64,000 nt of DNA from Bacteroidota bacterium (GCA_023424015.1 JAFAEM010000010.1:62001-126000), one strand, 5' to 3'; positions 17,169 through 25,851 are shown, counted from the stretch's first letter. Made by a program: numbers and translations. The notes: generated from the sequence alone by a model not told the origin.

Positions 17169-18173
17169 CTACAGTTGCCTGATATACCCGTTCATCAACT
17201 GCAAATATTTTTTCACCTCCCCAAGTGAAGCATTTCGCGCTTCCGCATTGTCAAATCCCCTTGCACGAAGACTGTTGACTTTGGCTCTTACATTGGCGCG
17301 ATAAGCTTTATAATAAATAAACAACCGGCGGTCCTTCATCGTAAGTAGTGTATGAAATGCCTGATCGTAGTGATGCAGGAACAATGTTGCCAGGTCGCTG
17401 CGTCCCAGCGCATCCAGGTCCATACAAAGAAACGCCACTTCATCCAGTACATCCATGTACCGGTACGAATCGTTAAACTCAAGACAATCGAAGGGTGTGG
17501 GCTCCGGCAGCAGAAAAATATTTCGTGTATGAAGATCGCCGTGGCAATCCCTGACAAAACCCAGCTTTATGCGTTGACTAATTCGTTCCCGGCTCTGATT
17601 CAAAATATCATTCGATAATTGAATAGCATTCGATATGATCGCCCGGCTATCTGGAAGGAACTGCGTCAAATAATCAGTTTGCCCTTCCAGGTCGTTGAAT
17701 TTTTCGGCTAATTCATCGGGATCGAGTTGATCTTTTATCTCTGCCTCCTGGTGGAAACCGGCAATCTTTTGGGCGAGGCCAATGATATCCGACTCCGTCA
17801 CTTTATTTTCTTTTATAAGCAGATCCATCTGCCGACCAGGATCAAGTTTTCGCATCTTCACCGCATAATCAATCACTCCATCCGTTCCGCCTTCTATTAT
17901 TAACTTACCATTGATTTGATTTATGGGTACTACATCCTGGTAAATACCTCTGGTAAACCTATTGTTAAGCACAACCTCGCGTTCACAGTAATATTTTCTT
18001 TTTTCCAGCGTAGAAAAATCCAGAAAAGTATATTGAACAGGCTTTTTGATCTTATACACCCATTCATCGCCCATCAGGACCCATGAAATATGGGTCTCAA
18101 CAAGCTGTGGATTCAACATCCCAGCTGGCAACTGACCGGTATTGATCAGGTCTCTAACCAGTTCACCTGTCAT
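17169..18173 (-). CDS. COG2187-type aminoglycoside-phosphotransferase-fold protein
   Basis: The protein has 334 residues. It begins with a region typical of COG2187 proteins (VETHISWVLMGDEWVYKIKKPVQ near 25-47, with the nucleotide-contacting Lys) and then has RKYYCEREVVLNNRFTRGIYQDVVP. The kinase-like catalytic loop is FVRDCHGDLHTRNIFL near 207-222 (HGDxxxxN), followed by FDCLEFNDSYRYMDVLDEVAFLCMDLD with the metal-binding Asp. In many bacteria this domain is fused in one chain to a P-loop kinase; here the kinase is the separate gene just upstream, overlapping by four bases (ATGA). The substrate is unknown, and the fold name should not be read as antibiotic resistance. Confidence 0.85.
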   Translation of the reverse strand: MTGELVRDLINTGQLPAGMLNPQLVETHISWVLMGDEWVYKIKKPVQYTFLDFSTLEKRKYYCEREVVLNNRFTRGIYQDVVPINQINGKLIIEGGTDGVIDYAVKMRKLDPGRQMDLLIKENKVTESDIIGLAQKIAGFHQEAEIKDQLDPDELAEKFNDLEGQTDYLTQFLPDSRAIISNAIQLSNDILNQSRERISQRIKLGFVRDCHGDLHTRNIFLLPEPTPFDCLEFNDSYRYMDVLDEVAFLCMDLDALGRSDLATLFLHHYDQAFHTLLTMKDRRLFIYYKAYRANVRAKVNSLRARGFDNAEARNASLGEVKKYLQLMNGYIRQL

Positions 18174-18664
18174 TTTGAAAGGGCATTTATATGATCAATC
18201 GCGGTCTCAATCATACGATCAATATTATCATTTGTTGATTCCAGGACCAGGTGAGGTGCCAGCATCGGTTCCCAGTGCGACCTGATCTTTTTATAAACTT
18301 CGTAATCCGCGTCGCTGTCGGCCCGTTTCACGCTCAGTCTTTGCCTGGTAATTTCATCATTTGTAATAACCTCGATAAAGATCATGGTTGAGCCTCCTGC
18401 TTTCTCATAAAAGAGCTCACGCAGGTTGTGTTTATAAAACGTGGCGTCGATAACAATGGATCTGCCTTTTCGTATCGTCTGCTCCATAATCAAAGCCATA
18501 TGGCCATAGATGGAAAATTTTTCTTTTTCCGAATAGGTTCTTTGAGTCAAAAATTTCTTTCGTTCCAGATCACTATTAATATAATCGGCGGAGATAGTCG
18601 TTGCCAAACGCGAGGCAAAATAACTTTTTCCCGAACCAGGTAAACCAAAAACGATAATGACCAT
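18170..18664 (-). CDS. COG0645-type P-loop kinase (AAA_33)
   Basis: This 164-residue protein has the Walker A loop VFGLPGSGKSYFASRLA at 5-21. INSDLERKKFL near 35-45, SIVIDATFYKHNLRELFY near 74-91 and a C-terminal lid region with RADSDADYEVYKKIRSHWEP near 118-137 complete the zeta-toxin/polynucleotide-kinase-like AAA_33 pattern. It probably phosphorylates a small molecule or nucleic-acid end; the target is not known. It is the first gene of a two-gene operon with the phosphotransferase-fold protein, with a four-base overlap. No antitoxin-like gene is nearby, so a toxin role is unlikely. Confidence 0.85.
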   Translation of the reverse strand: MVIIVFGLPGSGKSYFASRLATTISADYINSDLERKKFLTQRTYSEKEKFSIYGHMALIMEQTIRKGRSIVIDATFYKHNLRELFYEKAGGSTMIFIEVITNDEITRQRLSVKRADSDADYEVYKKIRSHWEPMLAPHLVLESTNDNIDRMIETAIDHINALSK

Positions 18665-18812
18665 AGAAATTAATTTCTTGACTGTTTAACGAAATTAAAT
18701 CTTTATCTGCCATCCATAAATCACATCGTTCTATGAGGGGTTTTATCATGAACCATGGTTATTAACCGATAACCTTTTAAAAACACATCACCACCTTATA
18801 AACGGGGGTTAT

Positions 18813-18834
18813 ATAAACCGTCCCTACAGGACGG
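18813..18834 (+). repeat. REP-like palindrome, forward, outlying copy
   Basis: ATAAA followed by CCGTCC-CTACA-GGACGG, a hairpin-forming palindrome. It is the left-most member of the palindrome family in the 18.8-19.5 kb array, in the same orientation as the copies at 18863, 19125 and 19438. Confidence 0.7.
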
Positions 18835-18861
18835 ATGGGGCCGTGACGTTTCGAGGCTACC

Positions 18862-19540
18862 CATAAATCGTCCCTATGGGACGAGAGAGAGAACCGGATA
18901 ATAAAATAATGGAAGATAAATCACCGGCAAGTATTAAAATGAGAAATTAAAATCTCAAAACAGGAGGTTCACTTAAATAATAAAATTGGGTAGGTATTTC
19001 GATCTTGCTACTACCGCGTTCCATCGTGATGTTTTATGCTGGTTATATTTCCTGGGGAATATTCTAATTTTTTTAACCGCTACCCTTTTTATTAAAACAC
19101 CATCCCCTGATTTACCGCGAATACATAAATCGTCCTATGGGACGAGAGAGAGAACCGGATAATAAAATAATGTAAGATAAATCACCGGCAAGTATTAAAA
19201 TGAGAAATTAAAATCTCAAAACAGGAGGTTCACTTAAATAATAAAATTGGGTAGGAATTTCGATCTTGTTAACCCCGCGTTCCATCGGAACGCTTTATGG
19301 GTAAAAAAAATTTGAGCCAAGTTGTTCCACGTCCCATCGGGACGTTTTATGCTGGTTATATTTCCCGGGGAACATTCTAATATTTTTAACCGCTACCCTT
19401 TTTATTAAAACACCATCCCCTGATTTACCGCGAATACATAAATCGTCCTATGGGACGAGAGAGAGAACCGCATAATAAATAATGGAGATAAATCACCGGC
19501 AAGAATTAAAATGAGAAATTAAAATCTCAAAACAGGAGGT
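18862..19540. repeat. tandem repeat array (2 full + 1 partial unit) built from REP-like palindromes
   Basis: This spans most of the roughly 1-kb gene-free gap between the kinase gene and imuA. Unit 1 is 18862-19123 (262 bases), unit 2 is 19124-19436 (313 bases), and unit 3 is truncated at 19437-19540. Each unit starts with a forward palindrome (core CGTCC, then ATGGGACG), a GAGAGAGA tract, then TGAGA-8 bases-TCTCA and an AGGAGGT tract. The full units continue into inverse palindromes (CGTTCC/CGTCCC ATCGG GACG TTTTAT). Forward copies are at 18863, 19125 and 19438; inverse copies at 19016, 19278 and 19330. Facing pairs resemble REP doublets. I see no coding sequence and no transposase here. Confidence 0.9.
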
Positions 19541-19641
19541 ATAATTTAAAGATGGAAGGGATTTAGAAAAATCCCAGGTAAATTATATGGAAACCACAAA
19601 TAATTAATTGAATATCAATACAATGAGTTACTGATTAATTT

Positions 19642-19664
19642 TACTAAATTATTTAGTATTTTTG
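19642..19664 (+). promoter_or_regulatory. palindromic operator overlapping the -7 box of imuA
   Basis: TACTAAATTATTTAGTA (19642-19658) is a perfect palindrome with eight-base arms around one T. Its last two bases start TATTTTTG (19657-19664), a full match to the Bacteroidota -7 box TAnnTTTG, and the imuA ATG follows at 19674. A repressor bound here would cover the promoter. By context the likely repressor is LexA or a LexA/S24-like regulator of the DNA-damage response; the identity is inferred, and no such gene is in the window. Confidence 0.65.
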
Positions 19665-19673
19665 TTATTGTCA

Positions 19674-20405
19674 ATGCAATCATCAAAAGCTGATATTATT
19701 TCCCGCCTGCAAAAAGAGATCCTCCCTTTGCAGGGTTTCAAAGCTGGTTCTTCCAATACCTGTAAGGATATTGGACTGGGGCCGATCAAATATGCATTTC
19801 CAGGTAATGTTTTTCCCCAGGGTGCTATTCATGAATTTATAGTTCCCAGCCAGATGGAAATAGCACCCACCTGCGGTTTTATCAGCGCTTTGATTTCATC
19901 CTTCCAAAATTGTAAAGGAATTGCACTTTGGATCAGTGCATCGCGACAACTATTTCCACCTGCCCTTAAATTTTTTGGCGTTGAACCTGATAATATCTTT
20001 TTCATAGACCTGGCAAATGAGAAAGAAGTATTATGGGCACTGGAAGAAGCGCTGAAATGTGAAGGCCTGTTGGCGGTGATCGGTGAAACTAGGGATCTGG
20101 ATTTTACCAGCAGCCGTAGATTACAACTTGCCGTTGAAACAAGCGGGGTTACCGGCTTTGTCATTAGAAAGAATACAAAAACCTACTCCAACACTGCATG
20201 TATAGCCCGTTGGAAAATATGTTCATCAACCAGTGAATTGCCTGGTGATATGCCCGGTGTTGGTTTCCCCAACTGGCATATTGAATTATTAAAAGTTAGA
20301 AATGGAAAACCCGGGTACTGGCAGTTTGAGTGGAAGAATGGGAAGCTTGTTCACTTGTCCGAGACAAATAATCCAGTAGAACAACTCCAGAAAAAAACAG
20401 GTTAG
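19674..20405 (+). CDS. imuA: ImuA-like protein of the DNA-damage mutasome
   Basis: The protein has 243 residues from the ATG at 19674; a TTG at 19662 is in frame but lies inside the promoter box. It has the RecA/SulA-like fold of ImuA: IHEFIVP near 60, GIALWISASRQLFPPALKFFGVEPDNIFFIDLANEKEVLWALEEAL near 85-130, and LQLAVETSGVTGFVIR near 150-165. The position of the Walker A loop is degenerate, so ATP binding is doubtful. In known systems ImuA works with ImuB and DnaE2 in error-prone bypass of lesions. The imuB start follows by one base. The palindromic operator just upstream suggests damage-inducible control of all three genes. Confidence 0.88.
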   Translation: MQSSKADIISRLQKEILPLQGFKAGSSNTCKDIGLGPIKYAFPGNVFPQGAIHEFIVPSQMEIAPTCGFISALISSFQNCKGIALWISASRQLFPPALKFFGVEPDNIFFIDLANEKEVLWALEEALKCEGLLAVIGETRDLDFTSSRRLQLAVETSGVTGFVIRKNTKTYSNTACIARWKICSSTSELPGDMPGVGFPNWHIELLKVRNGKPGYWQFEWKNGKLVHLSETNNPVEQLQKKTG

Positions 20406-20406
20406 G

Positions 20407-21903
20407 ATGAGTAAAAGATATGTGTCTATTTGGTTGAAATACCTGTCAACTGACTGGTTTTCGCGCCGACAGCCAGCACTGAAGCATGTACCTTTCGTAC
20501 TCACTGTAAAGGATCATGGGCGACTGCTGGTAAATGCGAGGAATCACCTGGCAGATAAACAAGGGATTTATTTGGGTATGCCAGTGGCTGATGCAAGGAT
20601 TACTGTCCAGGGTTTGGAAGTACTGAATGATCGTCCCGGACTCCCCACAAAAATTCTCAGGCACCTGGCTGAATTTTGCATCCGGTTTACTCCTGTAGTG
20701 GCTATTGATCATACAGGCGGACTAATTCTCGACGCTACCGGTTGCCCTCATCTCTGGGGTGGAGAACTTACTTATTTAAAGAATATTGCATCAAGGCTGG
20801 ATTCATTAGGATTTAAAAGCAGGATAGCCATCTCCGATACCATTGGCACCGCATGGGCCTGTGCAAGATTTGGAAAAGAAGATATATCCGTGATTGAACC
20901 GGGTCAGCATCTACCTGCCTTACTTCATTTACCGCCAGCTGCATTAAGACTGGAAACAGAAATTGAACAACGCTTGCACAAACTCGGGCTTCGAAAGATC
21001 AGTGATTTTATTGGGATGCCCCGTCCCGCTCTCCGTCGGCGTTTTGGTTCTTCACTTATAAAGCGATTAAACCAGGCCTTAGGCCACGAACAGGAATTGA
21101 TACAATCCATCCAACCCTATATCCCCTACCAGGAAAGGCTGGCATGCCTTGAACCGATTGTTACCAGAACAGGGATAGAGATTGCATTGGAGCAATTGCT
21201 GCAAATACTTTGTGAACGTCTTTCCAAAGAATCAAAAGGCCTTCGTAAGGTTATATTTAAAAGTTATAGGGTGGATGATAAAATAAATACCATTGAGATT
21301 GGCACCAACCGGGCTACACATAATAAAACTCACCTGCTTAAATTATTTGCCAACAAACTGGATAGTATAGAGCCCGGCGAAGGCATTGAAGTTTTTACAA
21401 TGGAAGCTTTGCAGACCGAAGATGTTTTGGCGGCACAGGAAAAGATTTGGAACCAAAGCGCTGACCCTGCTATCTATGAATTACTCGATCGTATCGCTGG
21501 CAAATTTGGCAGTAATAAAATCCATCGTTTTTTACCCGCTGAACATCACTGGCCTGAACGATCGGTAAAAGCAGCCTCATCAATTGAAGAGAAACCAACA
21601 ATATCCTGGAGGACTGATAAACCAAGGCCTATTCATTTGTTATCCATTCCTGAACTAATTACGGTCACAGCACCCATCCCCGATTACCCACCCATGCTTT
21701 TCCGGTATAAAGGCACATTACATAAAGTGAAAAAGGCAGATGGGCCCGAAAGAATTGAGCAGGAATGGTGGATCAGGCAGGGTGAACATCGTGATTACTA
21801 TGCGGTGGAAGACGAAAAAGGTTGCCGGTTTTGGATATTTCGCCTTGGACATTACACGGGTGATAAAACCAATCAATGGTTCCTGCATGGATTTTTTGCA
21901 TAA
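20407..21903 (+). CDS. imuB: ImuB, Y-family polymerase-like mutasome subunit (catalytic acids missing)
   Basis: This 498-residue protein has the Y-family palm/fingers, little-finger region and long C-terminal extension of ImuB. In active Y-family polymerases the first motif has an Asp-x-Asp; here it reads YVSIWLKYL, with Trp and Leu in those places. The second motif, usually SIDE, reads AIDHTGG near 97-103. Both changes mean it should not catalyse synthesis, as known for ImuB, which instead bridges DnaE2 and the beta clamp. GRLLVNARNHLADKQGIYLGMPVADA near 38-63 and IGTAWACARFG near 142-152 are conserved. It lies between imuA (1 base) and dnaE2 (7 bases to the GTG). Confidence 0.9.
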   Translation: MSKRYVSIWLKYLSTDWFSRRQPALKHVPFVLTVKDHGRLLVNARNHLADKQGIYLGMPVADARITVQGLEVLNDRPGLPTKILRHLAEFCIRFTPVVAIDHTGGLILDATGCPHLWGGELTYLKNIASRLDSLGFKSRIAISDTIGTAWACARFGKEDISVIEPGQHLPALLHLPPAALRLETEIEQRLHKLGLRKISDFIGMPRPALRRRFGSSLIKRLNQALGHEQELIQSIQPYIPYQERLACLEPIVTRTGIEIALEQLLQILCERLSKESKGLRKVIFKSYRVDDKINTIEIGTNRATHNKTHLLKLFANKLDSIEPGEGIEVFTMEALQTEDVLAAQEKIWNQSADPAIYELLDRIAGKFGSNKIHRFLPAEHHWPERSVKAASSIEEKPTISWRTDKPRPIHLLSIPELITVTAPIPDYPPMLFRYKGTLHKVKKADGPERIEQEWWIRQGEHRDYYAVEDEKGCRFWIFRLGHYTGDKTNQWFLHGFFA

Positions 21904-21916
21904 TTGAATAGTGAGC

Positions 21917-24900
21917 ATGAATTATACAGAACTTCAGACCACAACAAATTTTAGTTTCTTGCGAGGTGCATCACATCCCGAAGAAATCGTTGAGCAGGCG
22001 GCATTGCTGGGATATAAAGAGATAGCTATCACGGATCGGAACACGCTTGCAGGGATTGTAAGGGCGCATGCTGCGGCAAAAAAATCAGGAATCCGCGTTA
22101 TCCCAGCCTGTCGTATAGATCTGCTCGACGGACCCAGCCTGCTTGCCTACCCCACCGACCTGGCTGCATATTCACGCCTCAGTAATATGCTGACAAAAGG
22201 AAACTTCCGCGCAGAAAAAGGTGAATGCCATTTATACAAAGCAGATGTCTTTGAATACGCCGAAGGACTAAAATTTATTATACTGTCACCTGAAACACTG
22301 AATGAGGATTTTGACTTTGAGGATTCATTTAAAAACGCTCTGGAGGAATATCATTTTGCTTTGGGGAATAACCTGTATATCGGATCACAGCGTTATTACC
22401 TGGGTAATGATACAAAATATCTTCATCGGCTTTATGAATTGTCGTCACAGATGAAAATACCCATGGTCGCAACCAATGATGTACATTATCATCATCCCGA
22501 CCGAAGAGAATTGCAGGATGTGTTGACCTGTATTCGTGAAAAATGCACTATCTATACAGCAGGGTTTAAACTGCATGCCAATGCAGAACGATATCTTAAA
22601 CCTGCGCAGGAAATGCAAAGGCTTTTCCGTCAATACCCGGATGCGCTAATCCGCACGAAGGAAATTGTATCAGCCTGTAATTTTTCGCTTGATATGCTGA
22701 AATACGAATATCCTGAAGAGATCACAACTGATGGCCGTACACCAATTGAAGAACTGGAATTTCTTGCCTGGCGGGGAGCCCGGGATGAATTTGGTGAAAA
22801 TATACCAGCAAAGATCAGCGAAGCGATCAGGTATGAACTGAGATTTATCAAACAAATGGATTATGCACCTTATTTTCTTACGGTGTATGATATCGTTCGA
22901 TTTGCACGTGAACAGGGAATACTTTGCCAGGGCCGTGGATCAGCAGCGAATTCAACAATTTGCTACCTTCTTGGTATTACTTCAGTGAATCCTACCAAGT
23001 TTGACCTGCTTTTTGAACGGTTTATTTCCGCAGCGCGTAATGAACCACCCGATATCGATGTTGACTTCGAACATGAACGCCGCGAAGAAGTGATGCAATA
23101 TATTTTTAAAAAATATGGTCGCGACCGTGCCGCTATCGTGGCTACGGTTACCCAGCAACATTTTAAAGGTGCCGTTCGTGATGTAGCTAAAGCCATGGGG
23201 CTTTCCGTGGATACTATCAACAGGCTGTCCAAGTCTGCAGGCGAGTTTATGAATGATGAATTAAAACATGAGCGAATCCGCGAACAGGGTTATAATCCAC
23301 AGGATCAGCATTTACAAAAAGTGATTCAGCTCACACAGGAATTTATGGGTTTTCCGAGGCAACTGGGACAGCATACCGGGGGATTTGTAATTACAAGGGG
23401 TAAACTTTCTGACCTATGTCCAATACTTAATGCCCGAATGGAAGATCGTACCTGTATTGAGTGGAACAAAGATGATATAGATGCGCTGGGTTTTATGAAA
23501 ATTGATGTTCTGGCCCTGGGTATGCTTACCTGTATTCGAAAGGCTTTTGATCTTGCTAAACAACATTATGGACTTGAACTTACACTCGCCAATATCCCCC
23601 AGGATGATCCGGCTGTATATGATATGATATGCCAGGCTGATACGATTGGCGTATTCCAGATTGAAAGTCGTGCCCAGCAATCCATGTTGCCCCGTTTGAA
23701 ACCCCGGACCTTTTATGATCTTGTCATAGAGGTAGCAATCGTGAGGCCAGGGCCTATACAGGGAGATATGGTTCATCCTTACCTGCGCAGACGTAATAAA
23801 GAAGAACCAGTTGACTACCCTTCAAAAGAACTGGAGGAGATCCTGAAAAGAACATTGGGAGTGCCTCTATTCCAGGAACAAGCCATGAAAATTGCTATTG
23901 TTGCAGCAGGTTTTACAGCTGCTGAAGCCGACGAACTCAGGCGAAGCATGGCTACCTTCAAGGCGAAAGGAATGGTCTCGGGCTTTAATGAGAAACTAAT
24001 AAACGGGATGCTGGCAAGAGGGTACACCAGGGAATACGCGGAAAGGATCTTTAAACAACTCGAAGGTTTTGGAAGTTATGGTTTCCCTGAAAGTCATGCA
24101 GCAAGTTTTGCATCACTTGTGTATGTTTCATCCTGGATAAAATTTTATTACCCCGATATTTTTGCATGTGCCTTACTCAACAGTATGCCCATGGGTTTTT
24201 ACCAACCAGCACAGATCGTAATTGACGCACAAAAACATGGTGTAACTGTAAACCCGGTCGACATCAATCATTCGCTATGGGACAATAAACTCGAACCTGG
24301 TAACGGAAAATATAAATCGTTGCGGTTAGGATACAGGCAGGTAAAAGGAATAAGAGAAGACGATATGAATTTGCTGATAGAAAATAGGAAACCCTTCTAT
24401 CCGGATATCAATTCACTTCGGGATGCGGGTGTGCCGGAATCAGCGATTGAAAAACTCGCAGATGCCGACGCCTTCCGATCAATTGGCCTTGACCGGCGCC
24501 AGGCATTATGGGAGTTTTCTGCAAAAGATCATCCCATCGCCTTGTTTTCAGGAAATCCATCCATATCAGTAACAGAAAATAAAATATCATTACCAGTAAT
24601 GAGCCTGCCTGAACATGTGGTACATGACTACGCTTCCGTTTCTTTATCCTTAAAAGCACATCCTGTTAGTTTTATCCGGGAAAAGTTAAAATTGTTACAT
24701 ATTGTCTCCACTTTTGATCTATCCAACAGGGCCGATGGGGACATGATAAGAGTAGCAGGTTTAGTTTTAGTAAAACAAAGACCAGGCACAGCCAGCGGTG
24801 TTTGCTTTATGACGATAGAGGATGAGACAGGGGTAGCTAATCTTGTAATCTTCCAGGCTATTTTTGAAAAATTTCAAAAAGCGGTTTTGCAATCCCGACT

Positions 24901-25051
24901 GATCATGGCAGAAGGCAGATTACAACGCGAAGGTGATGTGACACATGTAATTGTAAGCGCATGCCATGACTTCTCCAATTTGCTGAGCAGACTAAGCTCT
25001 GAACCCAATGAACAGGAGAAAGTTTTTCCTGAAGGGAGAAGCTTTAAATAA
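21917..25051 (+). CDS. dnaE2: error-prone DNA polymerase DnaE2 (ImuC)
   Basis: This is the catalytic polymerase of the mutasome, used for translesion synthesis. The protein has about 1044 residues from the ATG at 21917 (a GTG at 21911 is also possible), shorter than replicative DnaE and typical for DnaE2. It has an N-terminal PHP domain (YTELQTTTNFSFLRGASHPEE, AITDRNTLAG), the C-family catalytic block GRGSAANSTICYLLGIT near 338-354, and PPDIDVDFEHERR near 376-388 with the metal-binding Asp pair. QHTGGFVITRG and VRPGPIQGDMVHPYLRRR follow, then a C-terminal OB-fold domain (GLVLVKQRPGTASGVCFMTIEDETG). It is the third gene of the imu operon and ends at a likely terminator. Confidence 0.95.
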   Translation: MNYTELQTTTNFSFLRGASHPEEIVEQAALLGYKEIAITDRNTLAGIVRAHAAAKKSGIRVIPACRIDLLDGPSLLAYPTDLAAYSRLSNMLTKGNFRAEKGECHLYKADVFEYAEGLKFIILSPETLNEDFDFEDSFKNALEEYHFALGNNLYIGSQRYYLGNDTKYLHRLYELSSQMKIPMVATNDVHYHHPDRRELQDVLTCIREKCTIYTAGFKLHANAERYLKPAQEMQRLFRQYPDALIRTKEIVSACNFSLDMLKYEYPEEITTDGRTPIEELEFLAWRGARDEFGENIPAKISEAIRYELRFIKQMDYAPYFLTVYDIVRFAREQGILCQGRGSAANSTICYLLGITSVNPTKFDLLFERFISAARNEPPDIDVDFEHERREEVMQYIFKKYGRDRAAIVATVTQQHFKGAVRDVAKAMGLSVDTINRLSKSAGEFMNDELKHERIREQGYNPQDQHLQKVIQLTQEFMGFPRQLGQHTGGFVITRGKLSDLCPILNARMEDRTCIEWNKDDIDALGFMKIDVLALGMLTCIRKAFDLAKQHYGLELTLANIPQDDPAVYDMICQADTIGVFQIESRAQQSMLPRLKPRTFYDLVIEVAIVRPGPIQGDMVHPYLRRRNKEEPVDYPSKELEEILKRTLGVPLFQEQAMKIAIVAAGFTAAEADELRRSMATFKAKGMVSGFNEKLINGMLARGYTREYAERIFKQLEGFGSYGFPESHAASFASLVYVSSWIKFYYPDIFACALLNSMPMGFYQPAQIVIDAQKHGVTVNPVDINHSLWDNKLEPGNGKYKSLRLGYRQVKGIREDDMNLLIENRKPFYPDINSLRDAGVPESAIEKLADADAFRSIGLDRRQALWEFSAKDHPIALFSGNPSISVTENKISLPVMSLPEHVVHDYASVSLSLKAHPVSFIREKLKLLHIVSTFDLSNRADGDMIRVAGLVLVKQRPGTASGVCFMTIEDETGVANLVIFQAIFEKFQKAVLQSRLIMAEGRLQREGDVTHVIVSACHDFSNLLSRLSSEPNEQEKVFPEGRSFK

Positions 25052-25077
25052 CCGGAAGTCCTTCTTTCCCGGTTTTT
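25050..25077 (+). terminator. candidate rho-independent terminator after dnaE2
   Basis: AACCGG (25050-25055) pairs with CCGGTT (25069-25074), with a 13-base loop, and is followed by a short T run. The stem is only six pairs and overlaps the dnaE2 stop codon, so strength is uncertain. Confidence 0.45.
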
Positions 25078-25217
25078 AAATTTCCAAATTTGATGGCCTA
25101 CATTTAGTTACAACTAATCAAAAAGCTTTATACAAAAAATTATTTGTGGATTAACTGGTTCAACCGCAAATACTGTTTATTCTATATCTTCATCAACTTC
25201 GAATATATTACGCATAT

Positions 25218-25823
25218 ATGCCAAGCAAAGATAATTTTGATGAAGTAGCACTGGTTCGTGAATTGCAAAAAGGAAGTACTGAGGCCTTTATTCAATTGTA
25301 TAACCGCTATCACCCGGCCCTTTATACCTATATAATCAAACTTATCAAACTAAATGACCTCACAGAAGATATACTCCAGGAAGTCTTTCTAAAGATCTGG
25401 ACTATTCGTCAACGCATCAACCCCGAACTTTCATTCCAGGCCTACCTATACCGCATTAGCAGGAATCTGACCTTTAAAGCATTAAAGAAAATTTCGGATA
25501 ATGAAAACTTACGATTTAGGATAATGGCTGAACTCCAGTCAACGGTAGAAGATGCGGGAAACAAAGCCAGTTGGGACCAGTATGAGTCGATACTCAGGGC
25601 TGCGATCAATGCGTTGCCACCCCAAAGGCAAAAGATCTTCAGGTTATGCAGGCAGGAAGGAAAGACTTACAAAGAAGTATCAGGCCTATTAAACATTTCC
25701 CCCTACACGGTAAAAGAACATATGGTACTTGCTACCAAAGCAATAAGGGAGTTTTTTTCGCGCTATGGCGAAATTTTTTTTTATATCCCACCCCCCCTGT
25801 TTGCCTTCACCGGGATAATATAG
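25218..25823 (+). CDS. ECF RNA polymerase sigma factor (FecI-like)
   Basis: This 201-residue protein has a sigma-70 region 2 at about 10-80 (EAFIQLYNRYHPALYTYI, EDILQEVFLKIWTIR) and a region 4 at about 125-175 (LPPQRQKIFRLCRQEGKTYKEVSGLLNISPYTVKEHM, with the helix-turn-helix). The hydrophobic C-terminal tail (FFYIPPPLFAFTG) is common in Bacteroidota ECF factors linked to FecR. It should direct RNA polymerase to the susC promoter once released by the FecR anti-sigma factor, which lies 28 bases downstream. No motif of its own target could be identified. Confidence 0.93.
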   Translation: MPSKDNFDEVALVRELQKGSTEAFIQLYNRYHPALYTYIIKLIKLNDLTEDILQEVFLKIWTIRQRINPELSFQAYLYRISRNLTFKALKKISDNENLRFRIMAELQSTVEDAGNKASWDQYESILRAAINALPPQRQKIFRLCRQEGKTYKEVSGLLNISPYTVKEHMVLATKAIREFFSRYGEIFFYIPPPLFAFTGII

Positions 25824-25851
25824 ATACGAGAGTTCTCTAATCAACACCAGT

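Noticed and set aside
17169..18664. Aminoglycoside resistance or a zeta-type toxin
   Set aside because: The phosphotransferase-fold protein has the COG2187 pattern, not a resistance enzyme, and the P-loop kinase has no antitoxin next to it.
18862..19540. Possible CRISPR array
   Set aside because: Repeated units are 262-313 bases, nearly identical over their whole length, with no short repeat/unique spacer alternation and no cas genes.
19662..19673. TTG start of imuA at 19662
   Set aside because: It would lie inside the -7 box TATTTTTG; the ATG at 19674 is better placed.
20407..21903. An active Y-family polymerase such as DinB
   Set aside because: Both catalytic acid motifs are changed, and the gene lies between imuA and dnaE2.
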